A stretch of DNA of 64,000 nucleotides, from contig JAHCHE010000023.1 in NCBI GenBank assembly GCA_026129905.1, forward strand, positions 80,860 through 144,859. Reading direction: 5' to 3'. Each line of letters begins with the position of its first letter. Within the stretch, counting starts at the first letter, position 1. Both the position numbers and the translations under genes were made by a program. The DNA comes from Bryobacteraceae bacterium. GTDB taxonomy: Bacteria; Acidobacteriota; Terriglobia; Bryobacterales; Bryobacteraceae. The notes under the pieces are model-generated. The model ran no database searches and was not told the DNA's origin. It saw only the letters and a program-made list of their open reading frames with translations. Positions 1 through 7,736 of the stretch are shown piece by piece.

Positions 1-1031
1 TGCTTGCGCACGAACTGGCGCACGTGAAACGCCAGGACTGGGCGGTCCAGATGCTCGCCGAGTTCGGCCGCGCAGTCTACTGGTTCAACCCCCTGATTTG
101 GATTGGCTCGAATCGGCTGCGGACCGAGAGTGAACTCGCCGCCGACGATGCCGTGCTGAACCTCGGCATCCGTCCCCCGGCCTATGCCGAGCAACTGCTC
201 GACATTGCCCGTTCGCTCAAGCGTTCGCGCCTCGCCTGGCTGCCGGCTTTGGCCGTCGCCCGGCAATCGAATTTGGAAAGGAGACTGATTGCCATGCTAA
301 ACCCATCGCTCGACCGGCGCACGGTCACAGCGAAATCCGTGTTCCTCATTTTCACCGCCGCGTTGTGCCTCGCGCTGCCGCTGGCCGCGCTGCAAACCCT
401 CTCCGGGAAATTCTACGGCACGGTGTCCGACGCGACCGGAGGCGTCGTTCCCAACGCCACGGTGATTCTGTCCAACGTAAACGGATCGACCCGCGACATG
501 ACCACGACCAGTACCGTGGGCGTCTTCGAGTTCGTCGATCTGCCCAGCGGCCATTACACGCTGGAAGTGCTCAAACCGGGCTTTGCGCGCTACGTAGTGA
601 GCGATGTTGCGCTCGAGCCTAACAAGAACCAGCACCTGCCGGTGAAGCTCGCGGTCGGCAAAGTAACCGAGCGCATCAATGTGGTCGGAGACGGCGCGAA
701 AGCGGCGGCGCAGCGGACCTCCGGCGAGACGCCGCAACGGATCCGCGTCGGCGGCAACGTGCAGTCCACCAAACTGGTGCACATGGAACGCCCGTCGTAT
801 CCCACCGTAGCGAAGGCCGCCGGCATTGAAGGAATGGTCGTCCTGGAGGCAGTGATCGGCAAGGAGGGCAGTCTGCTGTCACTGCGCGTAATGAACAGCC
901 AGATCGATCCGGACCTGGCCCGCGCGGCGGTGGAAGCGGTCAGCCAGTGGAAGTATCAGCCGACGCTGCTCAACGGCGAACCGGTTGAGGTAATTGTTCA
1001 GATCGACGTCAACTTCACCCTCGCCAAGTAG
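1..1031 (+). CDS. BlaR1-type M56 metallopeptidase fused to carboxypeptidase-regulatory and TonB C-terminal domains (5' truncated)
   Basis: The reading frame is open at the left edge and encodes the zinc motif HELAH (about nt 9-23), so the gene starts upstream of the window. A downstream ESELAADD segment supplies the third zinc ligand expected in M56 peptidases. After it come one membrane helix (about nt 335-400), a carboxypeptidase-regulatory-like beta domain (about nt 405-670) and a C-terminal TonB_C domain (about nt 745-1028, with SYP, GIEG and WKYQP signatures). M56 proteins related to BlaR1/MecR1 sense signals at the membrane and usually cleave a BlaI-type repressor; that partner would lie off the left edge. 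The TonB_C tail suggests coupling to the envelope or to outer-membrane receptors, which is inference. The stop is TAG at 1029-1031. Confidence 0.85.
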   Translation, partial: LAHELAHVKRQDWAVQMLAEFGRAVYWFNPLIWIGSNRLRTESELAADDAVLNLGIRPPAYAEQLLDIARSLKRSRLAWLPALAVARQSNLERRLIAMLNPSLDRRTVTAKSVFLIFTAALCLALPLAALQTLSGKFYGTVSDATGGVVPNATVILSNVNGSTRDMTTTSTVGVFEFVDLPSGHYTLEVLKPGFARYVVSDVALEPNKNQHLPVKLAVGKVTERINVVGDGAKAAAQRTSGETPQRIRVGGNVQSTKLVHMERPSYPTVAKAAGIEGMVVLEAVIGKEGSLLSLRVMNSQIDPDLARAAVEAVSQWKYQPTLLNGEPVEVIVQIDVNFTLAK

Positions 1032-1044
1032 TAACCCTCCTCAG

Positions 1045-1076
1045 CGGGCGGAAGCCACACACCCCGCTTCCGCCCG
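1045..1076 (+). terminator. Strong hairpin after the M56 gene
   Basis: An 11-bp perfect inverted repeat (1045-1055 with 1066-1076, arm CGGGCGGAAGC, 10-nt loop) begins 14 nt after the stop codon. There is no long T-run, only a pyrimidine-rich tail, so it may be a weak intrinsic terminator or an RNA-stabilising stem. Confidence 0.55.
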
Positions 1077-1171
1077 TCTCCTGCTCCGGGATCTTCTTAA
1101 CAGCCGGTTTCGGATCTGATTGTGATCCTGCCTGCGCGGCGCCGTGGCGTGATATTATTTTCCGGTCGCAT

Positions 1172-1924
1172 ATGGCCGATGCCGTCCAGCCCATGATGGA
1201 AGCCGTCGCGGCAAGCAGGAATGCTCCCCGGCATTCCGCGCTGGTTCGCGTCACGCACTGGATCACCACGCTGTGCGTCTTCGCGTTGCTGGTAAGCGGC
1301 ATTCAGATTGTGCTCTCTCATCCGCGCTTTTACTGGGGCGAGGTGGGGAATGTATTGACGACCCCGCTTTTCACTCTGCCGGTCCCGTCTTCGAGAGCGG
1401 CGGTACCCACCGGCTATGGGTACGTGCTGTCGGACCAAAATGGCTGGAGCCGTTCTCTTCACTTCCAGGCGGCGTGGGTTCTTGTATTCACGGGTATCGC
1501 GTACCTGATTTCCGGTCTGCTGAGGCGGCACTTCAGCAGGAATCTCGTCCCAACCGGCGCCGATCTCCGCCCGCGCTCACTGCTGGAGGCCGCGGGGGGC
1601 CGTTTGCGCTCGCGGAAGCCGGACGAGGCGGAAGCCCCGCGGTATAACGTCCTTCAACGGCTCGCGTACTTATTCGTGATCTTCGTCCTGACGCCTTTGG
1701 CTATCTGGACGGGACTGGCGATGTCCCCGGCGCTCGTCTCGGCGTTTCCCTTCCTGGTGGGGGCGTTCGGAGGACAGCAATCCGCGCGCACGATTCACTT
1801 CGTCGTGTCGGCGCTGATCGTCCTGTTCGTCCTCGTCCATACCGCAATGGTCTGTAGAGCGGGATTCACGAGTCGCATGCGCGCCATGATCACAGGCCGC
1901 ATCGCTTCGCGGAGTGAGCCATGA
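1172..1924 (+). CDS. Cytochrome b561-type membrane subunit
   Basis: This 250-aa protein has four predicted membrane helices at about residues 30-48, 96-117, 165-190 and 208-228. Histidines placed at helices 1, 2 and 4 (VTHW near the first helix, LHFQ before the second, IHFV and VHTA in the fourth) suit a di-heme cytochrome b561 / thiosulfate-reductase cytochrome b fold. Its stop overlaps the start of the next gene by 4 nt (ATGA), so the two are translationally coupled. The pair should pass electrons between the quinone pool and the exported molybdoenzyme encoded downstream. The first ATG was taken as the start; no strong ribosome binding site is visible. Confidence 0.75.
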   Translation: MADAVQPMMEAVAASRNAPRHSALVRVTHWITTLCVFALLVSGIQIVLSHPRFYWGEVGNVLTTPLFTLPVPSSRAAVPTGYGYVLSDQNGWSRSLHFQAAWVLVFTGIAYLISGLLRRHFSRNLVPTGADLRPRSLLEAAGGRLRSRKPDEAEAPRYNVLQRLAYLFVIFVLTPLAIWTGLAMSPALVSAFPFLVGAFGGQQSARTIHFVVSALIVLFVLVHTAMVCRAGFTSRMRAMITGRIASRSEP

Positions 1925-2658
1925 GTAACGTCACCCGTCGCAAATTGATCACCACCGGGCTTGCGACGGCGGCGGGCGCGGCGGGACTGGCGGCGGCCGC
2001 GCGAATCGCGGACCGCTACGGCCTGATCCCGCCGGAAGGCGCCCGCCTCTACCATCCTGGTGAAACCCTGACGTACGCTTCCCACCGCCTGCTGGCGCGC
2101 CAGTCCGCGGCGCGGGAATTCGCGCGCGGTCAGATCTCGAAAGACCCGTTCCCCAACCACGCGCCTCCGGACGGCGACGACTACGCTCGCCTTCGCGCCG
2201 GAGGATTCGCCGGCTGGAGGATCGAGGTTGACGGGATGGTCGCCAATCCCACGTCGTTCTCTCTCGCCGACCTGAGGAGTTTCCCGTCGCGCAGTCAGAT
2301 CACGATGCTGCAATGCGAAGAGGGTTGGTCGTTCATAGCCGAGTGGATCGGGACGCCGCTATCGGAGATTCTGGCCGCGGTGGGAACGCTTCCGCAAGCG
2401 CGCTATGTCGACTACTACTCGATTCAGCCCAAGTGGCGGCAGAGCATCGACATGGCCGACGCCCTCCACCCGCAGACCTTCCTGACGTACGGGATGAACG
2501 GCGGCGAGCTTCCGGAAGGGCACGGCGCTCCCGTTCGCCTGAGTCTCCCCCGCCAGCTTAGCTACAAGAGCGTCAAGTACATCACGCGGCTGACCCTCAC
2601 CGACCGCATCACCGGGTACGGGGGCAAAGGGCGCTATTCCTGGTACGCGGGTATCTGA
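1921..2658 (+). CDS. Tat-exported molybdopterin-dependent oxidoreductase (sulfite oxidase family)
   Basis: This 245-aa protein begins with a twin-arginine leader (TRRKLITTG followed by an Ala/Gly-rich stretch). The rest matches the sulfite-oxidase-type molybdopterin domain. Cys132 in the MLQCEEGW context is the expected molybdenum thiolate ligand, and the segment near residues 200-215 (HGAPVRL) is typical of the family. It lacks the C-terminal dimerisation domain of true sulfite oxidases, resembling the small YedY/MsrP-like subgroup. It partners with the upstream cytochrome b (ATGA overlap). The substrate (sulfite, methionine sulfoxide or another oxyanion or S-oxide) cannot be decided from sequence. 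Confidence 0.8.
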   Translation: MSNVTRRKLITTGLATAAGAAGLAAAARIADRYGLIPPEGARLYHPGETLTYASHRLLARQSAAREFARGQISKDPFPNHAPPDGDDYARLRAGGFAGWRIEVDGMVANPTSFSLADLRSFPSRSQITMLQCEEGWSFIAEWIGTPLSEILAAVGTLPQARYVDYYSIQPKWRQSIDMADALHPQTFLTYGMNGGELPEGHGAPVRLSLPRQLSYKSVKYITRLTLTDRITGYGGKGRYSWYAGI

Positions 2659-2881
2659 AGAGCGGCGGAACGGCCATCACCCCCAGTTCTAGGGCCCCTG
2701 CCGTTAGACGGAGGGTCAACGCCAACACGCGCGCTCTATGTTGGCAGTCCGGCAATCAACGGCGGTAGCCCCGCGTTGCCCGGAGGTGGAGCTGCGCTTT
2801 CATGTGAACCCGTCGACCAGAGAGGAGTCCGAAGGCCTCGGAATGGCAGGTGCGACATGGGAGCCTCATGCGGGCTCTGGA
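2659..2881. other. Non-coding stretch before the vapBC remnants
   Basis: I see no convincing gene. There is a 7-bp inverted repeat (GCCAACA at 2721-2727 with TGTTGGC at 2739-2745). Short open frames on both strands here have no ribosome binding site or family resemblance. Confidence 0.6.
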
Positions 2882-3020
2882 TCAGGCGGACCGAATGTCG
2901 ACGACCGGCGCATCGGTGTGGATAAAATCGTTGCCTTTCGACACAGCAAGGGCTCTCCTGAAGCCTGGCAAGTTCCGCTGCAAGTTGCTCGACCGCGGGA
3001 TTTCGAATGTTCAAGGCCAT
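2882..3020 (-). pseudogene. Collapsed vapBC toxin-antitoxin remnant
   Basis: Reading leftward from an ATG at 3020, about 20 codons give MALNIRNPAVEQLAAELARL, the diagnostic N-terminus of Rv0623-family VapB antitoxins. Similarity then stops. From about 2959 a different frame encodes ALAVSKGNDFIHTD and ends with TGA at 2882-2884; the KGNDFxxTD segment is the characteristic C-terminus of VapC PIN-domain toxins. The simplest reading is that an internal deletion fused the start of vapB to the end of vapC out of frame. The PIN catalytic acidic residues are gone, so no toxin can be made. Confidence 0.6.
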
Positions 3021-3097
3021 TCTACACGCATAGACTGTCGTGCATATTGTCGCTCTCTGGTGGTTCTGCGTAGCGGCCCACGAATCTTCAGGGCCAT
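3011..3097 (-). pseudogene. Second vapB-like 5' end (28-codon remnant)
   Basis: Upstream of the first remnant there is another ATG with a good Shine-Dalgarno region (AAGAGGGG, 6 nt away). Its start, MALKIRGP, resembles VapB, with 15 of 17 nucleotides matching the other vapB start. It runs on as non-family sequence for 28 codons and ends at a TGA that overlaps the second start. Two near-identical vapB starts 77 bp apart suggest a tandem duplication or two successive insertions before decay. Confidence 0.5.
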
Positions 3098-3146
3098 TGT
3101 ACCCCTCTTGCCTGGACGTCCTGAAAGCCGAAAAAGCGCTCCCTTA

Positions 3147-6100
3147 TCAGAACTCGTAGCGCAGCGCGAACTGCATGACGCGCGGATTGGTTAGCAGGTC
3201 TTGATACTTGCCGAAGCTGCCGCGGCCGCCGAGTGAAAGCGAGGCCGACCACGGATCGAAGCGCGCCGTGTTCGCGACGTTGAACACCTCCCACCGGAAC
3301 TGAAGGCTGTGCAGTTCCCACGGCATCGTGAAGCGCTTCGCCAGCCCCATGTCGAGCGTGAAGTAACCGTCGCCCCGCACGCCGTTGCGTTGTCCGCTTT
3401 CGCCGACGTCGGTGTTTCGCCAGGACTCGATGGCGACACCCGGGTCGGGGAACAGGTTCACGCCGGGATTTCCGGCGATGGCCGGAGCGTTCTTGTAGAC
3501 GCCCTGCGCCGGATTCGGACCATCCTGCGTGGCGTAGCCGCCGATCTGCCAGTTGGTGGGCCACGCGCCGCCGTTGTCGACTGTAGCCGGGAGGCCGGAA
3601 CTCATGCGCCATAGGCCGGAGAGCTGCCAGCCGCCCAGGATCTGATTCACCACGGGATTCCAGCCCGAGCCCCACTTCTTGCCGCGCCCGAACGGCAGTT
3701 CCGCCACCCAGTTGGCGTTCACCAGGTGCCGCACGTCGTAATCGGAGACTGCCTTCATCTGCCACGGTTGCCAGGGATTGATCATCATGTCGGTCCAGAT
3801 GTTGGTGCGCTCGGCAGCCGATCCGAGGTCGAGAGACTTCGATAACGTGTAGTTCAGGTCGAACTGGAGGCCGCCGCTGAACCGCTTCCGCAGCGTAAGC
3901 TGGCCGGCATGGTAGTTCCCGCCGGCGATGGAACTCCAGGCGGTCAGCGACAGGTATTGCTCATTGAAGTACGACCACGGCCCCAGCCGGCTGAAGCCCA
4001 AGGCATCGAGAGTGATCAGCGCGCCGGTGTAGTCCGGCATGGAATCGGCGTACAGCCCGTAGGCGTTCTGCGTCGCCGTGAGCCCATCGAACGCGAGATC
4101 CGGGAACAGGTTCTCCCAGTACGCGATCGGCGCCACGTTCTCTATCGGAGTGTCCTGTTCGGCCAGCCGGATGAGCTGCTTGGCCGCGCCAAAGTAGGTC
4201 TGGCCCGACGCGGGGTCCTTGATGTCGGCCGGAATCGCCAGGTCCCGCTGCGTCAGCGAGCGCCGCGACAGCCGTCCGACGTAGGACGCCTCCACGAAAA
4301 AGTCGCGCGGCAGTTCGCGCCCGATCGAGAAATTTAGCGCCATTGAATACGGCGGCCGGATCGTGTCGTCCACCGCCCCGGTGACGTCGTTCACCGGAGG
4401 CGCGGTCTGAGGAAATTCCCTCGGCGGAGCGGGCTGGATAGCCTGCGAGGGAATCTGGTTCCAGGCGATGAATCGCGATACCGAAGCCACCGGCTGGCTG
4501 GTCGGGCTCGGAATGTTGGTCGACAGCCCCAGCGCGTAATTGTCGAAGAACCGGATCACGCCCTGGCCGAAGTTGTCGTAGAACATGCCGAAGCCGGCGC
4601 GGAACGACGTCCTCCCCGGCCCTCCGAACAGCTTTCCCCAGAACCCGTCGTCGGCCTGGGGAGAATAAGCGAGCGAAATGCGAGGCGCGAAATTCTTCTT
4701 ATGGTAGGGGTATAGCGGACGGCCCTGCGCGCCGTCACGTAGCGTGTATTGAATTTCACCCGCTTCGGCCTGCGAGCGGCCTTCCTGCGCCAGTTGCCCC
4801 CGCGTGTTGAACCATTCCCCGAGCGACGGGATGGCGGAGACCTGCAAACCGTTGGTCTCATGCACCGGCGGCATAAGCGACCAGCGCACGCCGGCTGTCA
4901 GCGTCAGCCCGCGCGTCAGCCGCCAGCTATCGTTGAAATAGAACTCGTATTGCTCCTGGGCAAACTCGCGGATGACAGGCGCGCCCTGCGGCTGAACGGC
5001 GCCGGAGGCATCGTAGTTGTAGGTTGAATCGACCTGCGAGACAAGCCCAAGAACGTTGGCCACCGCCCAGCGGTAGGAGGTGCGGAACGCCACATCGAGA
5101 TCCGGGACGGGGGCGTTCAGTTCCGAACCCGACCCCCGCAGTACGGACGCGTTGACCACCGCCCCGTGCCACGAGCGGTTGTAATTGACCCGGTTATTAT
5201 CGATCAGCCGGACCACGCCGCCGAACTTCAACTGGTGTCTTCCCTTAATCCAGCTCATGTCCTCGCGGAAGGTGTGGACGGGCACGATTCGGGTGAGGCT
5301 GGGGGTATCCGGATAAAGAGCGTCCAGGCCCCGGAACGTCACCACCGGCGTCGATTGGCCCCCCGCCTGCTCGACCCCCTGCCGCGTGTACCCGTAGCGG
5401 AAGGCGCTGAACAGGCTCGGCGAAATTGTCGTGTTGTAGCCAACGGCCAGACCTTTCGTGTTGGTCAGAAAGGTATACCGCCGGCCCGTCCCGGGAAATT
5501 GCGAGACGTCCTGATCGCTGTCGTCCTGATAGTTGCCACGGAAGAAGAATTGATGCCTGCTTGCGGAATCGGCGTACCAGTCCCAACGGGTAATGTAGGT
5601 GTTCAGGTTCGTTTTCACCGGCGACTTGAAGCGATATCCGCGCGTATTCAGGCCGTCGCCGGTGGTGTCGTCGTTCGGCAGCGGGTAGGACCGGAAATAG
5701 TCCAACACGCCCTGGCTGACGCCGATGCCGGCCGGGTCGATCCGCGTCTGTAGATCGGCGGGCGTCAATGTCCCGACGGAACCGTCCGTGCTCAGGTATT
5801 GCACGATGCCTTCGCGCAAGTTCGCGGACGGAACCGTTCGAACGACGCTTTCCTCGCTGCTGTACCGGTGGCCTTCATAATTGAAAAAGAAGAAGAGCCG
5901 GTTCTTCTTTATTGGTCCGCCAATGGCGGCGCCGAACACGTTGCGATTCAACTTCTGCCGCTCGATGCCCCCGCTGGGGTTGTCGTCCGACGCGGGAACG
6001 GCGTTGTTGAAATAGCTATTGGCCGATGTCTTGGTGTTGCGCAGATACTCGTAAAGCGCCCCGTGGAAGTCGTTGCCGCCCGCCTTGGTTACCAGCGCCA

Positions 6101-6818
6101 CCTGCGCCCCGGAGGAACGGCCTTCCTCCGCCCCCGCATTCAGGGTGGTCGTCCGGAACTCCTGCACGGAATCGAGCGTCGAGCGGAGAACGCTTGAAAA
6201 GGCGTAGTTGTTCTGCTGCTCGTTCACGTCCACGCCGTCCAGCGTGATGTTCGCCTGGTCGCTCTTGCCGCCGTTCACCGCCCCGTTGCGCGTGTCGTCG
6301 GCGAACATCTCGCCCGTGTCGCGGATGTAGGCGACGCCCGGCTGGAGCGACAGCAAGCTCACCACGTTCCGCGCCTCGAACGGCAATTGGAGGATCGGCC
6401 GCGTGCCTACCGCGTTGCCCAGGCTCGCGTCCACGGTATTGATCTGCGCCCCCTCGGCCTCCACCGAGATTACCTCGCTGACGCTGCCCACCTGCGTGAA
6501 GCCGATGTTGATGGTCACCGGCTGATTCACCGGCAGAGCCACTTCCGCAATCCCCACCTGCGCCAGGCCGTTCGCGTTGGCGATGATGCGATACGTTCCC
6601 GGCTGCACCTGCGGAAACCGGTAGATGCCGACGTCGTTCGACTTGGTGGTGAGCGTCGCCTGCGTGGCAACGTGCTGGATTTCAATAGTTGCGTTGGGTA
6701 CCACCGCGCCCGACGGGTCGGTGACCGTACCTTGCAGAGAAGACGTCGCTTGCCCCCACGACGGGAGGCAACCGGCGCCTAACAGGAACGCCATCGCGAT
6801 AAGGGGAGGCTTTGTCAT
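3147..6818 (-). CDS. Oar-type TonB-dependent outer-membrane receptor
   Basis: This protein of about 1223 aa has a signal peptide (MTKPPLIAMAFLLGAGCLPSWGQ), an N-terminal carboxypeptidase-regulatory-like beta domain (about residues 20-105), a plug domain, a 22-strand-type barrel and a C-terminal aromatic residue (ALRYEF), as expected for an outer-membrane protein. Such long receptors are abundant in Acidobacteriota and are thought to import glycans or other large substrates using TonB energy. An upstream TTG at 6839 is possible. I chose the ATG at 6818 because it has GAGGG 5 nt upstream and starts directly at the signal peptide. There is no SusD-like partner beside it, so the substrate is unknown. 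Confidence 0.9.
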   Translation of the reverse strand: MTKPPLIAMAFLLGAGCLPSWGQATSSLQGTVTDPSGAVVPNATIEIQHVATQATLTTKSNDVGIYRFPQVQPGTYRIIANANGLAQVGIAEVALPVNQPVTINIGFTQVGSVSEVISVEAEGAQINTVDASLGNAVGTRPILQLPFEARNVVSLLSLQPGVAYIRDTGEMFADDTRNGAVNGGKSDQANITLDGVDVNEQQNNYAFSSVLRSTLDSVQEFRTTTLNAGAEEGRSSGAQVALVTKAGGNDFHGALYEYLRNTKTSANSYFNNAVPASDDNPSGGIERQKLNRNVFGAAIGGPIKKNRLFFFFNYEGHRYSSEESVVRTVPSANLREGIVQYLSTDGSVGTLTPADLQTRIDPAGIGVSQGVLDYFRSYPLPNDDTTGDGLNTRGYRFKSPVKTNLNTYITRWDWYADSASRHQFFFRGNYQDDSDQDVSQFPGTGRRYTFLTNTKGLAVGYNTTISPSLFSAFRYGYTRQGVEQAGGQSTPVVTFRGLDALYPDTPSLTRIVPVHTFREDMSWIKGRHQLKFGGVVRLIDNNRVNYNRSWHGAVVNASVLRGSGSELNAPVPDLDVAFRTSYRWAVANVLGLVSQVDSTYNYDASGAVQPQGAPVIREFAQEQYEFYFNDSWRLTRGLTLTAGVRWSLMPPVHETNGLQVSAIPSLGEWFNTRGQLAQEGRSQAEAGEIQYTLRDGAQGRPLYPYHKKNFAPRISLAYSPQADDGFWGKLFGGPGRTSFRAGFGMFYDNFGQGVIRFFDNYALGLSTNIPSPTSQPVASVSRFIAWNQIPSQAIQPAPPREFPQTAPPVNDVTGAVDDTIRPPYSMALNFSIGRELPRDFFVEASYVGRLSRRSLTQRDLAIPADIKDPASGQTYFGAAKQLIRLAEQDTPIENVAPIAYWENLFPDLAFDGLTATQNAYGLYADSMPDYTGALITLDALGFSRLGPWSYFNEQYLSLTAWSSIAGGNYHAGQLTLRKRFSGGLQFDLNYTLSKSLDLGSAAERTNIWTDMMINPWQPWQMKAVSDYDVRHLVNANWVAELPFGRGKKWGSGWNPVVNQILGGWQLSGLWRMSSGLPATVDNGGAWPTNWQIGGYATQDGPNPAQGVYKNAPAIAGNPGVNLFPDPGVAIESWRNTDVGESGQRNGVRGDGYFTLDMGLAKRFTMPWELHSLQFRWEVFNVANTARFDPWSASLSLGGRGSFGKYQDLLTNPRVMQFALRYEF

Positions 6819-6935
6819 TTTGCCCTCACTTTCCGGCAACAGCCCTTACCCTGAATCGGGCCGCCGCCAGGCGCGGAAGCGACACGCCGGTGAACGAGCG
6901 CTCCTCGCGAGTCCCACAGCAGGAAGTACACAACC

Positions 6936-6953
6936 GGTCCGGTTAACTGGACC
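6936..6953. promoter_or_regulatory. Operator-like palindrome upstream of the TonB receptor
   Basis: This is an 18-nt dyad: GGTCC, one variable base, GTTAAC, one variable base, GGACC; 16 of 18 positions are symmetric. It lies about +12 to +29 relative to the predicted start of transcription of the receptor gene, a typical place for a repressor. The half-sites resemble GntR-type operators, which is inference only. Confidence 0.5.
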
Positions 6954-6971
6954 AGCAACTCCTTACCCTTG

Positions 6972-7001
6972 GTTGTAGCGCGGGATATCCCGTAAGGTCA
7001 A
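6972..7001 (-). promoter_or_regulatory. Sigma-70-like promoter of the TonB receptor
   Basis: On the minus strand, TTGACC (6996-7001) and TACAAC (6972-6977) are separated by 18 nt. The spacer contains the perfect 12-bp palindrome CGGGATATCCCG (6981-6992), a possible second regulator site. The predicted leader is about 147 nt long. Confidence 0.5.
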
Positions 7002-7060
7002 GCAGTGAGTAGGCCCGACTGGGTCCGACGCGGTAAAACCTTAACCCTGAAGTCAGGAAA

Positions 7061-7645
7061 CTACCGCGCAAAGGCCGGTTCGTTGCCCCGCTTCCACTTG
7101 ATGTTGCAGCCCATGCTCGGCTTCTGCCTTGCCGGGGCGGGTTCTCCGGCCAGCACGGCGTCGATAGCCGCGCGCAGATCCCGGCCGGTCACCGGAACGC
7201 CGTTTCCGGGCCGCGCGTCGTCGAGTTGCCCCCGGTAGGCCAGCCGCCGCCGCTCGTCGAGCAGGAAGAAATCCGGCGTGCACGCCGCCGCGTACGCCTT
7301 GGCCGCCTCCTGCGTCTCGTCGTAGCAGAACGGGAACTGGAAGCCCAGTTCCTGCGCCATCTGTTTCAGCTTCGGCGGCGCGTCGTCGGGATAGTTCACC
7401 GCGTCGTTGGCCGAAATCGCCACAATCCCGAGCGATTTATCGGCGTAATCGCGGCCGATTCGCGCCAGCTCCTCGCGCACGTGGATGACGTACGGGCAGT
7501 GGGCGCAGATGAACATCACCAACAGTCCCTTCTTGCCTTCGAAGCTATCGAGGCCGATCGTGCGGCCGGAGACGACGTCGGGCAGCCGGAAATCCGGCGC
7601 CTGCTCGCCCAGTTTAAGCAACATGGTGGATTCGGTGCGCGCCAT
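7061..7645 (-). CDS. Thioredoxin-fold redoxin (AhpC/TSA-like, CxxC)
   Basis: This 194-aa cytoplasmic protein has a redoxin fold. The active-site region FICAHCPYV carries the redox pair Cys47/Cys50, the place where relatives have WCNHCPYV. The C-terminal signature (KPSMGCNIKWKRG) is characteristic of this thioredoxin subfamily. It probably reduces peroxides or disulfides, but the electron donor and substrate are unknown. A purine-rich AAAGGA lies about 9 nt before the ATG at 7645. The gene is divergent from the next gene, with 91 bp between them. Confidence 0.8.
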   Translation of the reverse strand: MARTESTMLLKLGEQAPDFRLPDVVSGRTIGLDSFEGKKGLLVMFICAHCPYVIHVREELARIGRDYADKSLGIVAISANDAVNYPDDAPPKLKQMAQELGFQFPFCYDETQEAAKAYAAACTPDFFLLDERRRLAYRGQLDDARPGNGVPVTGRDLRAAIDAVLAGEPAPARQKPSMGCNIKWKRGNEPAFAR

Positions 7646-7736
7646 GGTTGTGTTCCTTTCTCTACCTTAGCCGACCCGCCCCGCGCCGCGGAAGCCTTTG
7701 ACAAGCCGCGCGCGGGAATGATACCACTCAAGCATC

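Noticed and set aside
2659..3146. A tRNA gene in the gap before the TonB receptor
   Set aside because: A TTCGAAT segment near 3002 recalls a T-loop, but no cloverleaf can be formed and the bases belong to the vapB remnant.
2738..3194. Open frames of 111 and 114 codons on the plus strand upstream of the TonB receptor
   Set aside because: No ribosome site or family match, and they run antisense to the vapB remnants.
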